Positions 36,476-47,429 of a stretch of DNA of 64,000 bases are shown in pieces. The DNA lies in assembly GCA_943736015.1 (NCBI GenBank), contig OX031061.1, positions 65,354,192 to 65,418,191 on the forward strand, written 5' to 3'. The position numbers and the translations under genes are program-made. Position 1 is the stretch's first letter. Every line of letters begins with the position of its first letter. Below the pieces are notes generated by a model. The model did not search any database and had not been told where the DNA came from. It saw only the letters and a program-made list of their open reading frames with translations. Source of the DNA: Tridacna crocea (taxonomy: Eukaryota > Mollusca > Bivalvia > Cardiida > Cardiidae).

Positions 36476-37439
36476 TTTTTATCACAACTGGACAATGTAA
36501 AAAAAAATACCTGTTTTTATGGGTTTGGTTAGCTTCTTTGCTTTTCTTGAAGGCAGGTGCTATTTCTGTTCCTTGGAAGTGCAGCTTTCTGGTGCATCAT
36601 TTAAAGATTCTTGAAAGTCCAATAGGCCAAAAAGTACAATGGCTATATGATTGCACTTTCCTCCAAGTCCTGCTGCACATAAATCTGTACTTTCCTTTCA
36701 TAACTTCACCAGTGCTGTTTTTTAAAACTAAATCTGTTTGAAATGTCTTGCTCTTGTATGATGACAACACCATTCCACTGACATGTGTGTAGTCTTCCAG
36801 TTTATTAAATTTTACATCACTTACATGACCAGATTTAAAAAAGTTAAAACCTTTCCTCAGTGGTTTCTGGGCAACAGGCAAATCTGTGATTGTAACAGAG
36901 TCTTCATTGTCAGAGTCTGCAGCATGAACTATCATTAATTTTCTTTTAACTAGATAGTCAACTATGCAAGCATAGTTGAAACCTCTTGGAATAGAACCCA
37001 TATTTGTTGTCCAGTTTCTCAGTAATGGAAGTGGAAAATTAATATCTTTACGGATTCCGCAGTCTGCCTCAGTTAACACATTCTGACTACATTCTGATCC
37101 ATCCAGGTCAACAACAAACTTTGAAAGTCCATTCTCTTGAAGATCTTTCACCCTGAAATATCAAACAATGCACAATATTTTAAAAGTTATTCTGTACATC
37201 AAGTGTAGAATGTTACTAGTCCTAGCTTCTATGTGATAGGCTTTTCAAGTTATAAGTATGCTAGCCTATAGTTAGATATATTTATAAATAAATAAATCAT
37301 TAATAAATGCCGTTTACAGGTGTTAAATTTATTAATAACAGCTGAATGGGAATCTAGTGCATATTGCTTAAGTTTGCATATGCTGAAGTCATCTTTTTCC
37401 ACATTGGTTTAGACCAAATACAGAAAATATTCTTGTGGA

Positions 37440-38780
37440 AAATAACTAGAGGCGCTTGAGCACCTGTATCGCTCCACAGGCCTGATTTTTCTGTAACGGT
37501 GAAGAGAAGTTTTTAACAATTACCATTCATTACTGCATTTTAAGAAAAAAGGCTATGAAAAACATTGTGAGAAAAGAAGAAAATAAAAGTAACCTGCATT
37601 TTCTTAGTTTTACACAATAATTTCTACCCTTTTTGATACAAGTTTTACTAATTTGAAGATTTATGTTGTCTGCAACATCTTTCAATTATGGCCAGTTATA
37701 AAGATTTTGTCGTCTGGTTATAGTTAACTCATTACCAAACGACAACATTTTAGGGTTGCCCAAATGGAAAGCATTTGTAGATGAAAAAATAAAAGTGACT
37801 GAAAATTTGAAAGTTGTTCTGTGAAGGGTAGATAACATTGTGGGAAAAGGTTACCAGCATTTTCTCCTTTTCCCACAATCTTTTCTAAAGTCTTCTTTGT
37901 CAGGGATCAGTTTGATTGGATAACAAAATGCCTTATCACAACAGTAAAGCCCTGTCCCTCTTTGTACTAGGTCACCAGTAGGTCAACAAACCTTTACCAG
38001 AACTAATCAAAGTGCAGAGGTTCTCTTGTTTTATATGAAAAGGATTATAGATTATGTAAAGCAACCATCTTTAACTCTTTATCAAACGACAAAATTTGGG
38101 ATGTGACCAAACTGAAAGCATTTGCAGACAACAAATTAAACATTGATGAAATGATTATTTCTCTCTTTGATGGAGTAGAAAACACTGAGGGAAAAGGAGA
38201 AAATGCTGATTACCAGCATTTTCTCCTTTTCCAAGAGTGTTTTCCAAAGACTTCTTCTTTAGGGTCGTTAAAAGTCAGGATTGTATGGTAAAGACTTACC
38301 ACCATAGGAACTAACCTGCAATACAACAATGAAATCAAAACGAACAGTTTGAGAGAAGAAATTTTTCAAAGATTTTACTTTATACCATAAAAGGAAAATG
38401 AGTCTCCCATAAAAGCCATGTTTTTTGATGGATCTTTTTTTTTAAGGAATTCTGTAGACCTCTATCTAAGGAACATTCCTGCAAAATAGTGATGCTGTCC
38501 AATAAGTGGTTTGGGAGGAGAAGATTTTTAAAGGTTTTTTACTTTGGTTGCCATGGAAACCAGAATTATTCATGGAACACAGTTATTTGAAGAAATTTGA
38601 AAGAGGACCACCTAAGGAACATTCCTGTGAAATTTGGTAAAAAATCCAGTCAATAGTTTCTGAGGAGAAGTTTTTTAAAGAAAAAGTTTACGGACGCACG
38701 CACGGACGAACGAACGGACGGACGAACGGACGGACGCATGACGGACACAACGCCATGACAATAGCTCGCTGGCCTTCGGC
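37440..38780. repeat. Repeat block in the right part of the ISL2EU-like element
   Basis: Family A copies at 37535-37727, 37724-37915 and 38071-38302 lie in a longer repeat that starts AGAGGCGCTTGAGCACCTGT and ends in a (CGGA)n microsatellite at 38694-38755. No gene seen. Confidence 0.6.
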
Positions 38781-38815
38781 AAGTGGAGCTAAAAACCGCC
38801 AGCACATAGAAGGAA

Positions 38816-39230
38816 ATGGATCTTAGGGGAACCCCGAATCGTAGGCCAAAACATCAAAGTTACGGACCCGTAACCATTGGAATTCCCTTTCAAAAGAATA
38901 TCCACAACTTAGGCTTTGGATGCATGATAAACAGTTTAGTGTATAATCAGTCTATATGGGCGATGTCTGAAAAACATAAGGACGGCGATTCAAACTCGCT
39001 CAGAGTCACAGCTCGTCGCGCAAGTGGGCAAGATATTTCTCTTAATTTACCTGTTAATAAATCTCTTTTTTGAACAACTTGTGTTCGCCGCAAAGCCTCA
39101 ACAATTCAGCCTTCTTGCGAGATCCTTTGCATCGTTGTCCTCAACAACTGGATCAGGTAGTACGGCGCCTTTTATATCTTCTTCTCATAGTTTCACTATT
39201 CTGTCCACCATATTCACGAATCAATAAATG
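38816..39230 (-). other. Possible first exon region of the nuclease gene
   Basis: On the minus strand KKAELLRLCGEHKL (near 39060-39115) and, in a second frame, VVEDNDAKDLARRL look like one N-terminal domain broken by a frame change. Weak support. Confidence 0.3.
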
Positions 39231-39268
39231 TCTACTTCCATCTTGAAACAATGGCTTCCGTTCATGAT

Positions 39269-39556
39269 TCTGATTGGTGGATTATTACGTGCGCACGTAA
39301 TAACTAATACGTGCGCACGTAATACTATTGCGTGCGCACGTATTAACTAATACGTGGGCACGTAATAACTAATACGTGCGCACGCAATAGTATTACGTGC
39401 GCACGCAGTAGCTAATACGTGCGCACGTATTAACTAATACGTGCGCACGTAATACTATTGCGTGCGCACGTATTAACTATTACGTGGGCACGTAATAACT
39501 ATTACGTGCGCACGTAGTATAAAATATATCTTCCATGTCACTTTTGTGCCACCGTA
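39269..39556 (-). repeat. Right inverted end: 11 palindromic units plus 40-bp tip
   Basis: Eleven units (39287-39515). Read inward from the tip, the first nine have the same order of core variants as the left end, including the two GTGCCCAC-type units. The left array has five more units, so the arrays have changed length since they were last equal. The inner border again carries the CCAAT sequence (TGATTGG at 39271). Confidence 0.9.
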
Positions 39557-39562
39557 ATTACC
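39557..39562. repeat. Target-site duplication of the ISL2EU-like element, right copy
   Basis: ATTACC directly outside the right inverted end. Confidence 0.7.
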
Positions 39563-39760
39563 AGTCAAAACTTGCTCTGATTCAAAAAAATGAGTTTATT
39601 GTACTACTTTAACCGAGCCACTTTTTCCTTTTACCTTACTTCTTAGAATATTCACAAACCACTACATTCTCATTACAAAGGGCGAAAATAATTACCTCCC
39701 TTTTCCGGAAACTAACAAAAGTATCAACAAATAATTTAAATATAGACATCTGGTAGGTTA
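39563..39760 (+). repeat. Right flank of the ISL2EU-like element, rest of the same older repeat
   Basis: The stretch from CAAAACTTGCTCTGATTC through TTATTGTACTACTTTAAC, CATTACAAAGGG and GTATCAACAAATAATTT matches the reverse complement of about 41400-41605. Confidence 0.7.
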
Positions 39761-39829
39761 AAAATGTGTAAAAGTATCATATACACATGTATATATGTAT
39801 ATGTATGCATAAATCCGCATATCAACTAT

Positions 39830-40005
39830 CAAGAAATTTTATACCATACTGCAGGAGAAGTATTACAGATCTACTACCTAAAGTCAACAAATTCATAGGC
39901 CATGGTCCTAAAGGTATTCCGTACTTAGAGTGTAAGACTCTTGCACGTGATGTTTCGGGTCACTTGAGGGCATGGGTTCAATTCTCACAGCTGGTCATCT
40001 AAAAT
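39830..40005 (+). repeat. tRNA-like SINE fragment
   Basis: GGGCATGGGTTCAATTCTCA is a B-box-like end, related to the tandem heads at 54892-55200. Confidence 0.45.
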
Positions 40006-40031
40006 AAATCACGGTCTTTCTGATGAAAGGG

Positions 40032-40832
40032 TTAACCCTTTACCAGACGACAAAATGTTGGACAAAATCGAAAGTATTTGCAGACGACAAAATAAATATG
40101 AATCGAAAATTAAATTTTGATTTTGGAAGGGTAGAAAACATTGTGGGAAAGGGAGAAAATGGTGGTTACCAGCATTTTCTCCTTTTCCCTAATGTTTTCA
40201 AAAGACTCCTTTTCCAGGATTGTCAAAAGTTGGGATTGTGCCACACAATCTATACTTTTGACGCCCCTGGAAAAGAAGCCTCGTGCAAACATTGTGAAAA
40301 AAGGAGAAAATGCTGGTAACCTGCATTTTCTCCCTTTCCCACAATGTTTTCAACCCTTCACAAAACTAATTTCAAATTTTCAGTCACTTTCATTTTGTCG
40401 TCTGCAAATGCTTTTGATTTGGACAAGCCTGAAATGTTGTCATTTGGAAATGAGTTAACTCTTCATCAGAGGAGACCATTTTGGATGTGTCAAAATTGAA
40501 ATTGAAGCATTTCCAGACGACTAAATGATGTGACTCAGAATTGAAATTTGTGTCTGGATGGGAGGAAAACATTGTGTGAAAAGGAGAAAATGTTTGCTGC
40601 AAATGCTTTCAAAATTCCTTGTCTTAACCCTTTACCAAACAGTCCCTGTTTTTTACGACTCTGAGGAAGGAGCCTTCAGAAAACATTGTTGGAAAAGGAG
40701 AAGATGCTTGTAACCAGTATTTTCTCCTTTTCCTATAATCCTTTCTGCTCTTACTAAGTCAATTTTCAATTTTTGAGTCAAATTCATGTATTGTCTGCAA
40801 ATGCTTTCAATTTGGACAAGTCATAATTCCGA
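40032..40832. repeat. Four abutting family A MITEs
   Basis: Minus 40032-40240, plus 40241-40458, minus 40455-40622 (shortened), plus 40624-40832. The second and third share a TTAA. Confidence 0.75.
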
Positions 40833-40844
40833 CTTATAACTGAG

Positions 40845-41110
40845 AAAGAAGCCTGCAGGACTAGGGAACAGGGGGTCAAGGGTTCGAACCATGGCTCAGC
40901 AGTTTTCTTCATGAGGATTGACCATAGTCATTGCAACAGGATTTATTCCTCTCCAACCGCTGACCAATGTTTCGATGACGGTCTTGTGGGAAAGCAGCCA
41001 GTGGCTGGGAAAGAAAATTGTGAGGAGTACTGGTTAAAGAGACTCCAGGAAAGCATGGAGAGGTCAATGGTTGCTGCATTGTAACTGAAATAATGTTGAA
41101 AACATTGTTA
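40845..41110 (+). repeat. tRNA-derived SINE, plus orientation
   Basis: Head GGGTTCGAACC, body with CAGCCAGTGGCTGGGAAAG; tail TAACTGAAATAATGTTGAAA. Confidence 0.65.
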
Positions 41111-41124
41111 AGGCAGCGACGTAG

Positions 41125-41820
41125 GAAGCATTTCAAGATTGGGGGGGGGGGGGGCTAACTTCGAAATACTGAGATTTTTTGCGTGGTTGTTTCATTGCGC
41201 TAAGAACGCATATTTTAGTTACTATGATTTTCAAAATTATCGGGGGGACTGAGCACCCCCTAGCCCCCCCAGTTCCTACGGACCTGCAAGGTAGGAGACC
41301 CCTAACACTTCCAGTGCAACATGGAATGAAAATTCCTGATAGTTCCTAATTTATACAAATTTATACAGATATAATACTTTTGCACATTTGTAACCAACCA
41401 GAAATTCCTTTGGTGTCTGTCTTGAAATTATTTGTTGATACTTTTATTGGTTTCCAGAAAGGGAAAGTAATTATTATCTCCCTTTGTAATGAGAATATAG
41501 TGGTTTTAGATTTATAATGGATGATTCTAAGAAAGAAAAAAAGGAAAAAGTTCCCCTGTTAAAGTAGTACAATAATACTCATTTTTAATCAAAGCAAATT
41601 TTGTAGGATAATATCATAATGGGAATAGCTGTTTTCTATTATGGGTCTACTATGGGGGAGGGCTAACTTAAAAATACTGAGATTTTTTGCGTGGTCGTTA
41701 CATTGCACTGAAAACTCATATTTTCATATTTTAGTTACTATGATTTTCAAAATTTTTGTGTGCGGGCTGAGGGGTTCCTCTTTCCCCCCCCCCCCCCCCC
41801 CCCCCCATGTTTTCTACGGG
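41125..41820 (+). repeat. Two copies of a G-tract repeat around the empty-site repeat
   Basis: ACTGAGATTTTTTGCGTGGT and TTAGTTACTATGATTTTCAA occur at 41165-41250 and 41675-41755, each near long G or C runs (41140-41155; C run at 41783-41810). Confidence 0.65.
41395..41648 (-). repeat. Uninterrupted inverted copy of the target repeat
   Basis: An inverted relative of both flanks of the ISL2EU-like element, without the insertion. Reading the minus strand, GATATTATCCTACAAAATTTG spans the point where the element sits in the other copy. Confidence 0.7.
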
Positions 41821-41975
41821 CCTGTATACAATCAATCAGCCATCAGTCGATCAACACATGAGATCAGATTTCACACAGTCAGACCTTCTCATTTGCATGT
41901 ATACAATATACATGTATTCTGGTAAGAAACAAACTTGATTCAAAAATTGTAAGCTCTGTTCTGTGAAAAGGGGGC

Positions 41976-42207
41976 TTAACTCATAACCAAATGAGAAAAA
42001 TTTAGGTTTGTCCAAATTTACACCATTTTACAGACAACAAAATAAAGTGACTGAAAATTTGAAATTTGTTTTGTGAAGGGTAAGAAACATTGTGGGAAAA
42101 GGAGAAAATGCTGGTTGCCAGCATTTTCTCCTTTTCCCAAAATGTTTTCAAAAGGCCTCTTTCTCAGGGTCATCAAAAGTAGGGATTGATGTGTAGTAAT
42201 GGGTTAA
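41976..42207 (-). repeat. Family A MITE
   Basis: TTAA at both ends; right end GGTAATGGGTTAA type. Confidence 0.82.
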
Positions 42208-42326
42208 TGCATATTATAGATAAAAGTTCAGTGTCAGTTTATCCGGTGCGGACTGCGCAGGCTGACCTGAATCAATACTTTTCCCTTTTGAACAATTTCT
42301 TGTATGTTGAAGGACCATGTTGATTG

Positions 42327-42587
42327 TTTAAACCTTTACCACACAAAGAAAAAATTAGACTGGTCCAAACTGAAGTTAAACTGGTCCAAACTGAAAGCAT
42401 TTGCAGACCACAAAATAAATATAACTCAGAAATTGATTTTGTTTCCAGCATGCTGCAGGGTAGAAAACATTATGGGGAAAACAAGAAAATGCTGATCACC
42501 AGCATTTTCTCTTTTTCTCACAATGTTTTCGAAAGTTTTTTTTTTTCATGGCCATGAGAAGCAGGGACTATTTGAGAAAAGGTTTAA
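42327..42587 (-). repeat. Family A MITE with a small duplication
   Basis: A short duplication of the ACTGGTCCAAACTGAA segment; shares the TTAA at 42584-42587 with the next element. Confidence 0.8.
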
Positions 42588-42808
42588 CCCTTTACTCCAT
42601 AGATACTCATTTCTACGCATTGCTTATAGGAACCTTTGGAAAACATTGTGGCAAAAGGTGAAATTGCTCGTCGCGAGCAATTTCACCTTTTGCCACTATG
42701 TTTTCTACACAATCAAAAGGTGTCATATACACATAAGAAACGACTTTATCCTTGTTGATATTTAGGGTTAGAGATACCATAGAATTGCCTTATGGGGTTA
42801 AGGGTTAA
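42584..42808 (+). repeat. Family B TTAA MITE
   Basis: Centre GCTCGTCGCGAGC; TTAA at both ends. Confidence 0.88.
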
Positions 42809-43219
42809 AAAAAAAAGTGGGTGTTACTGAAAGTAGCTGTGAAGGCTTGCTTGTTACCCTGGATCACGGAGAGTATTAAGCCCCCTTTTGTCAGAGCATG
42901 ATTCACCTATAAATAGGTGCTTTTTTGACCGAAAAATGTAGATCTACATTTCAATCAATATTGTGCGCTCTGAGAGTCTAGACAGGCTGGGGAGAGATTG
43001 TTCCCTCTCGCCAGGCCATTGCTGATAAATGTTTCAGGGGGTCTATTGAAACCCAGCAGATAAGACCTACTTTTTCAAAGAATGCAATAAAAGCTAAACA
43101 GCCTGAAAATATCAAAAGTGTTCTTATATTGCAATGATTGGGAAAAAAAAATAAACATTTATGTGGATTAAATGTGTGATTACCAATGGTACTTTCAGAA
43201 AAACGTGATATGTCACGTG

Positions 43220-43880
43220 ACAACATGTGAAGTCATTCGGCAACCGTCGGCTGTTCGAATATACCCGAATGATAATTTAACAGCCGCCATTAATTTTCAC
43301 ATAGCATGCACACGACACCATTGTTTTGGGAAAAGGTAAGGTTTAAAAACTTGGACGATGAATCCTCTCTGCTTTAGTGACGCTTGAAATGTTCTTCGAA
43401 CACTGAAAAACTTTTGCAAAGTGATATTGTGTTATAGTAGAGATATAGCCGGCATCACAAAAACTGTCGACGGACTATGTCTCTCGTTTGAGCCTTGACT
43501 TGAGGTATTGGTTTTGTATTGTCGCTGTGCGCTGTCATCATGACATCGTCTCTATTACTTTCTCGTCTTCCTTTACCGAACGGTGCTATATACTATAATA
43601 TCTGTATGGAAACGCATTCAATCAGATTATAACATTCAGATTTAATTATTTGTCGGATCAAAACCCAGATGTTTTGACCTTGGTAAGATGAGCCATTTTT
43701 TGAGTTATTGGGCGTCAGTATCAGTTATGTGTGAAAATGTGAAATCGATCCATCGATCTCCCAATGGATGTGGTTTTTGAGTTGTGAAAATATTTTCACA
43801 TGGACTCTATCGTTTACAAACCTTTTTGCTGTTCAGTTTGGATCATTGAATAAAATGGGTTAATGCAAGTATTCATTCCG
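43220..43880 (+). other. Low-repeat stretch upstream of the ZIP gene; possible non-coding first exon
   Basis: Unlike its surroundings, this stretch shows none of the repeat families. A GTAAGG donor-like site follows TTTTGGGAAAAG near 43335. Because the ZIP start exon has an acceptor 9 bases before the ATG, an upstream 5' exon is expected, and this is the best place I see. There is no direct proof. Confidence 0.25.
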
Positions 43881-43900
43881 AAATCAAGGCTGATCTGTAC

Positions 43901-44915
43901 TTTTAACTTTGACCACAAAACTTTGGACTTGTCCAAATTCAAAGCATAATAATTATTATGCAGATGACAATAGATCTAAATAATGTACTTAAATTGGCTC
44001 AAATGGAGAAATTTTGTGCTGAATTTTATCATTTAATTAATAGAAAACATTATGGGAAAAGGAGATGCTATTTATAAGTATTCCCCCTTTGCCCTACCTT
44101 CAGTCTGAAGGTGTCTGCTCCGATGCTATTTTTGTGACTGGTCTTCGCAGACCCCTTCAGGCCAACCTTCATTTAAGGTATCTGGAAAAAATACGATTTT
44201 ACCCGCATCTTTTCGAACGGCTCCATGCGACAAAATTTCCAATGACAGCTAATAAAATGGGCATGGATGGTTAGATTAATGATTAATCTTTAAGAGCACA
44301 CAAAATATGCTGCAAAATACCAATTAAATCAATGGAAATTTACCTTTTTTCCAAACGTAAATAAATCCACCGTAATTTGTAAACAACTAACACGGCGACT
44401 TCCGTTAGTCAGGCATGCGCACTCAATGGAATTTGAATTTTGTACAGTCTGGTTCCCTAACCCTATACAACCAAATTCGATCAAGGTGCGTTTGTTTACA
44501 GCAAAATTTGCAACTAAACCGTCCTGTAGCGTGTCAGAGATACTGCGATTTCTGCCGAGACATGCGCATTGATAAGATCACCATGTTTTGATTACTGGTG
44601 AAGTAGGTCAACAGTTATTTACGTTGAAAAGTACATATTTGCACAAAGGTAAGAGTTGGATATTAACTAAAACCAGTTTTTTTGTAAAGATTAATCATTT
44701 ATCTAACGATCCATGCCCATTTTAATAGCTGTCAATGGAAATTTTGTCGCATAGAGCCGTTGGAAATGATGCGGGTGAAATCATATTTTTTCCAGATACC
44801 TTAAATGAAGGTTGGCCTGAAGGGGTCTGCAAAGACCAGTCACAAAAATAGCATCGGAGCAGACACCTTTAGACTGAAGGTACCTTTGCCCATGATTTTG
44901 GAAGCTTTTTGGACA
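43901..44915 (-). repeat. Family A MITE split by the 788-bp element
   Basis: Left piece to 44094, right piece from 44883, decayed. Confidence 0.6.
44095..44882. mobile_element. 788-bp element with long inverted ends and a 9-bp duplication
   Basis: Inverted ends of about 190 bp starting TACCTTCAGTCTGAAGGTGT, flanked by CCTTTGCCC on both sides (44086-44094 and 44883-44891). It split a family A MITE inside its central palindrome. The 9-bp duplication and long ends fit a Mutator-like MITE. No coding frame. Confidence 0.75.
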
Positions 44916-45032
44916 GGGCAGGGATCGTATATACATGTATAACCCTGGTCGGGGCCGTAAAAATGCCATTTTTTTGGTCAAGTATGTTAATGAAGTCTAG
45001 ATCTACTGAAGTAATCATTGCAATTTGAAATA

Positions 45033-45745
45033 TTAACCCTTTACCTAACAGTGCCTGGTTTTTATAATTAGGAAACCTTTTGAAAACATGGTTGGAAAAG
45101 GAGAAGATGCTGGTTACCAGCATTTTTCTCCTCTTCAGGCAATGTTTTCTATCATTCAGGATCCAAGAATTTCAGAATTCTTACTTGTCCTCCTGTCATT
45201 TTGCACTCATCCTACAGTTAGACTAAGAAAGATAATCAACTTGCCCACAACAAAACTAGTAAGGACAAATTGACAAGTGGATTTTTCAGACCCTGCATTT
45301 TTTCAAAGACGGAAATAATCTGTTTAGCTAACTTTGATTTGTCGTCTGCAAATACTTTCAATTTGGAAAAGTCCAAAATTCTGTTGTGTGGGAAGGAGTT
45401 AACCAAATGCAGAAGCCAAATGTCAGTTTTGTGGAAAGTACCGGGTAAACATTTGCTAATAACATTTAACATATTCAGTTAGGCCTTTACCAAACAAACC
45501 CGTCTGCACGGCCAGGTAGATCAGTGATTAACTGACTTAACTCTTTACCACACAGTCCCGACTTTTGATGACCCTGAGGGAGAGGCCTTTTGAAAACATT
45601 GTGGGAAAATGAGAAAATATTGGTAGCCGGCATTTTCTCATTTTTCCCACAATGTTTTGTAACTTTTCCAAACAAATTTCAATTTTTGAGCCACATTTAT
45701 TTTGTTGTCTGCAAATGCTTTCAATTTAGACAAGTCTACAATATA
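45033..45745 (+). repeat. Two family A MITEs, the first with an insert of about 130 bp
   Basis: 45033-45402 has TTAA at both ends but extra sequence at about 45155-45285. The second copy is 45537-45745. Confidence 0.7.
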
Positions 45746-46432
45746 ACTGAAATAATGTGGAAAACAGTGTTAAACACCATACAGTACAACAAGATATGGT
45801 AAATATTGTATCTGGGTAATCAGTGACAACTTGGTATGTAGTAATAGGAAAACTTTAGGAGCTTCTTACAGAAGATAAGACTATATATGCAAATGCATTG
45901 TTTTGCCAAGATAACATTTCAAGACTAGGACACTGTCTAGTTGAACTAGAAAATTGTCTTATCATAATATGATGCACAAGGAATGGACATTTACACTTAT
46001 CAATTTACCACATGGTGAGAGCTCCAGATACAGGGAGTGATTTTGATTTCAAAATTGAAAATATTAATTATTCTCCTATAATTTAATATCAGTTGTTTTC
46101 ATGCAAATTGGCGAGTTCTGATTGGCTGAAAAAATTTTTTCATAGCTCCATGAAATAAAAAATTCAGCAGAGCCGGAACTACTTTTGATGAAGGTTACTT
46201 TTGTGGGTCCTACACCCTGCTTTGCTCCTTTACTTTCATTCTATTGGTTAATTTTCAGTATTGGGGATCTGAAAACTGTTTCTATGTTATATTCTTGTGC
46301 CATACAAATATGAGTGGAAGGAACTTTAAAAACTCCAACATTAGATTTAAAACTAAAGAAGATGAATGCAGTTTGAAATATTTCTGGTGGGGGGGGGGGG
46401 GGGGTGTTATCTGTAATACGTATTAAATTACA

Positions 46433-46588
46433 GGGAATGAAAAGAATTTTATTTTTTTCATGGAGGTATGAAAAAAAAAACCTAATCACACTTGTGTATG
46501 AAACTGCTCCGCTTCGCGGTTTCATACAGTGTGATAAGGGTTTTTTTTTTTCATACCTCCATGAAAAAAATAAAATTCTCTTCATTCC
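46433..46588. repeat. Large near-perfect palindrome
   Basis: GAATTTTATTTTTTTCATGG, AGGTATGAAAAAAA and TATGAAACTGCTCCGC each have their inverse on the other side; the centre lies near TCCGCTTCGCGG. Confidence 0.85.
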
Positions 46589-46815
46589 TTAACCCTTTCC
46601 CAAACAGCAAATTTTGGACCAGACCAAATTGAAAGCATTTTGCAAATGAAAAATTAACAGTTGCTAAAAAGATGATATTTCTATATGGTAGGGTAGAAAA
46701 CATTGTGGGAAAAGGAGAAAATGCTGGTTACCAGCATTTTCTCCTTTTCCCACAATATTTTCAAGACTTCTATTCCTGACCCGTAAAAACCAGGGATTGT
46801 TTGGGAAAGGGTTAA
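46589..46815 (-). repeat. Family A MITE
   Basis: TTAA at both ends, GGGAAAGGG subtype, palindrome nearly perfect. Confidence 0.88.
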
Positions 46816-47157
46816 GTAAATCCTATGTTATGGGCACTCATTAGAATTGTCTCATTGCGGATTTTCTTATCTCATACACATTTAATACATGTATCACCCC
46901 TGTGTGACGCCATTTTTGACATCATTTTATACATATATTGTATTATATACAATAGTGATTGGGTCTTATGGATATTACTGCGGGTGTATTTAGGAATGTT
47001 TTTACATCTTCTATATAATCTAATCTATATTTTTTGAAATGTGATAAAAAGAACCTGACATTCATGGACATTCGAGATAAAATTTTATCAAACTCGTCAA
47101 AGAAAAATCATGTCAGATCCTATAAGTATATCAGAGAATGATGAGTTTTTGATATTT

Positions 47158-47386
47158 TTAACTCTTTTCCATACAAGAAAATTTTAGACTGGTCCAAATT
47201 GAAAGCATTTGCAGACAACAAAACAAAGATGACCCAAAAATTGAAATTTCTTCTGGGAAGGGTAGAAAACACTGTGGGAAAAGGAGAAAATGCTGGTTAC
47301 CAGCATTTTCTCCTTTTCCCACAGTGTTTTCAAAAGGGTTCTTTCTCAGGGGCGTCAAAAGTAGGGATTGTGTGGTAACGGGTTAA
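47158..47386 (-). repeat. Family A MITE just upstream of the ZIP start exon
   Basis: Carries the symmetric arm change AACACTGTGGG/CCCACAGTGTT, as in 16122-16350. Ends 44 bases before the exon. Confidence 0.88.
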
Positions 47387-47429
47387 TTTTGAAATCAGAA
47401 TCACCACTTCTCCCTGATCTTCATTTCAG

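Larger units (their letters stand above)
33857..37152 (-). pseudogene. YqaJ-type nuclease gene of the ISL2EU-like element, degraded
   Basis: Likely exons, read on the minus strand: 37152 to about 36545, 35912-35749, 35310 to about 35215, and 34423 to about 33857. The first has a stretch resembling a SWIM zinc finger (GKCNHIA) in a shifted frame. The last has the YqaJ/lambda-exonuclease-like fold signature: WFRHKKGRITAS, AASPDG and GLVEIKY, where the Asp and the Glu-x-Lys are the expected metal and catalytic residues. There are at least four breaks: a frame change near 36665, a TAG in the CTSKEQK region, a TGA in the second exon and a frame change near 33975. A further 5' exon may lie near 39060-39200. 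YqaJ nucleases resect DNA ends; its role in these transposons is unknown. Confidence 0.75.
28023..39556 (+). mobile_element. ISL2EU-like DNA transposon, 11.5 kb, with both ends
   Basis: The element starts TACGGTGGCACAAAAGTGAC and ends with the exact inverse. The inverted ends continue into arrays of about 21.7-bp palindromic units. ATTACC lies directly outside both ends (28017-28022 and 39557-39562). Inside are a THAP/DDE transposase gene on the plus strand and a YqaJ-type nuclease gene on the minus strand. That pair of genes is what I know from the ISL2EU superfamily; I do not reliably recall that family's target-duplication length. Several TTAA MITEs have landed inside, so the element is not brand new. 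Confidence 0.85.

Noticed and set aside
43307-43313. TGCACAC, a metal-response-element core upstream of the ZIP gene
   Set aside because: A single 7-base match is expected by chance, and no transcription start is known here.
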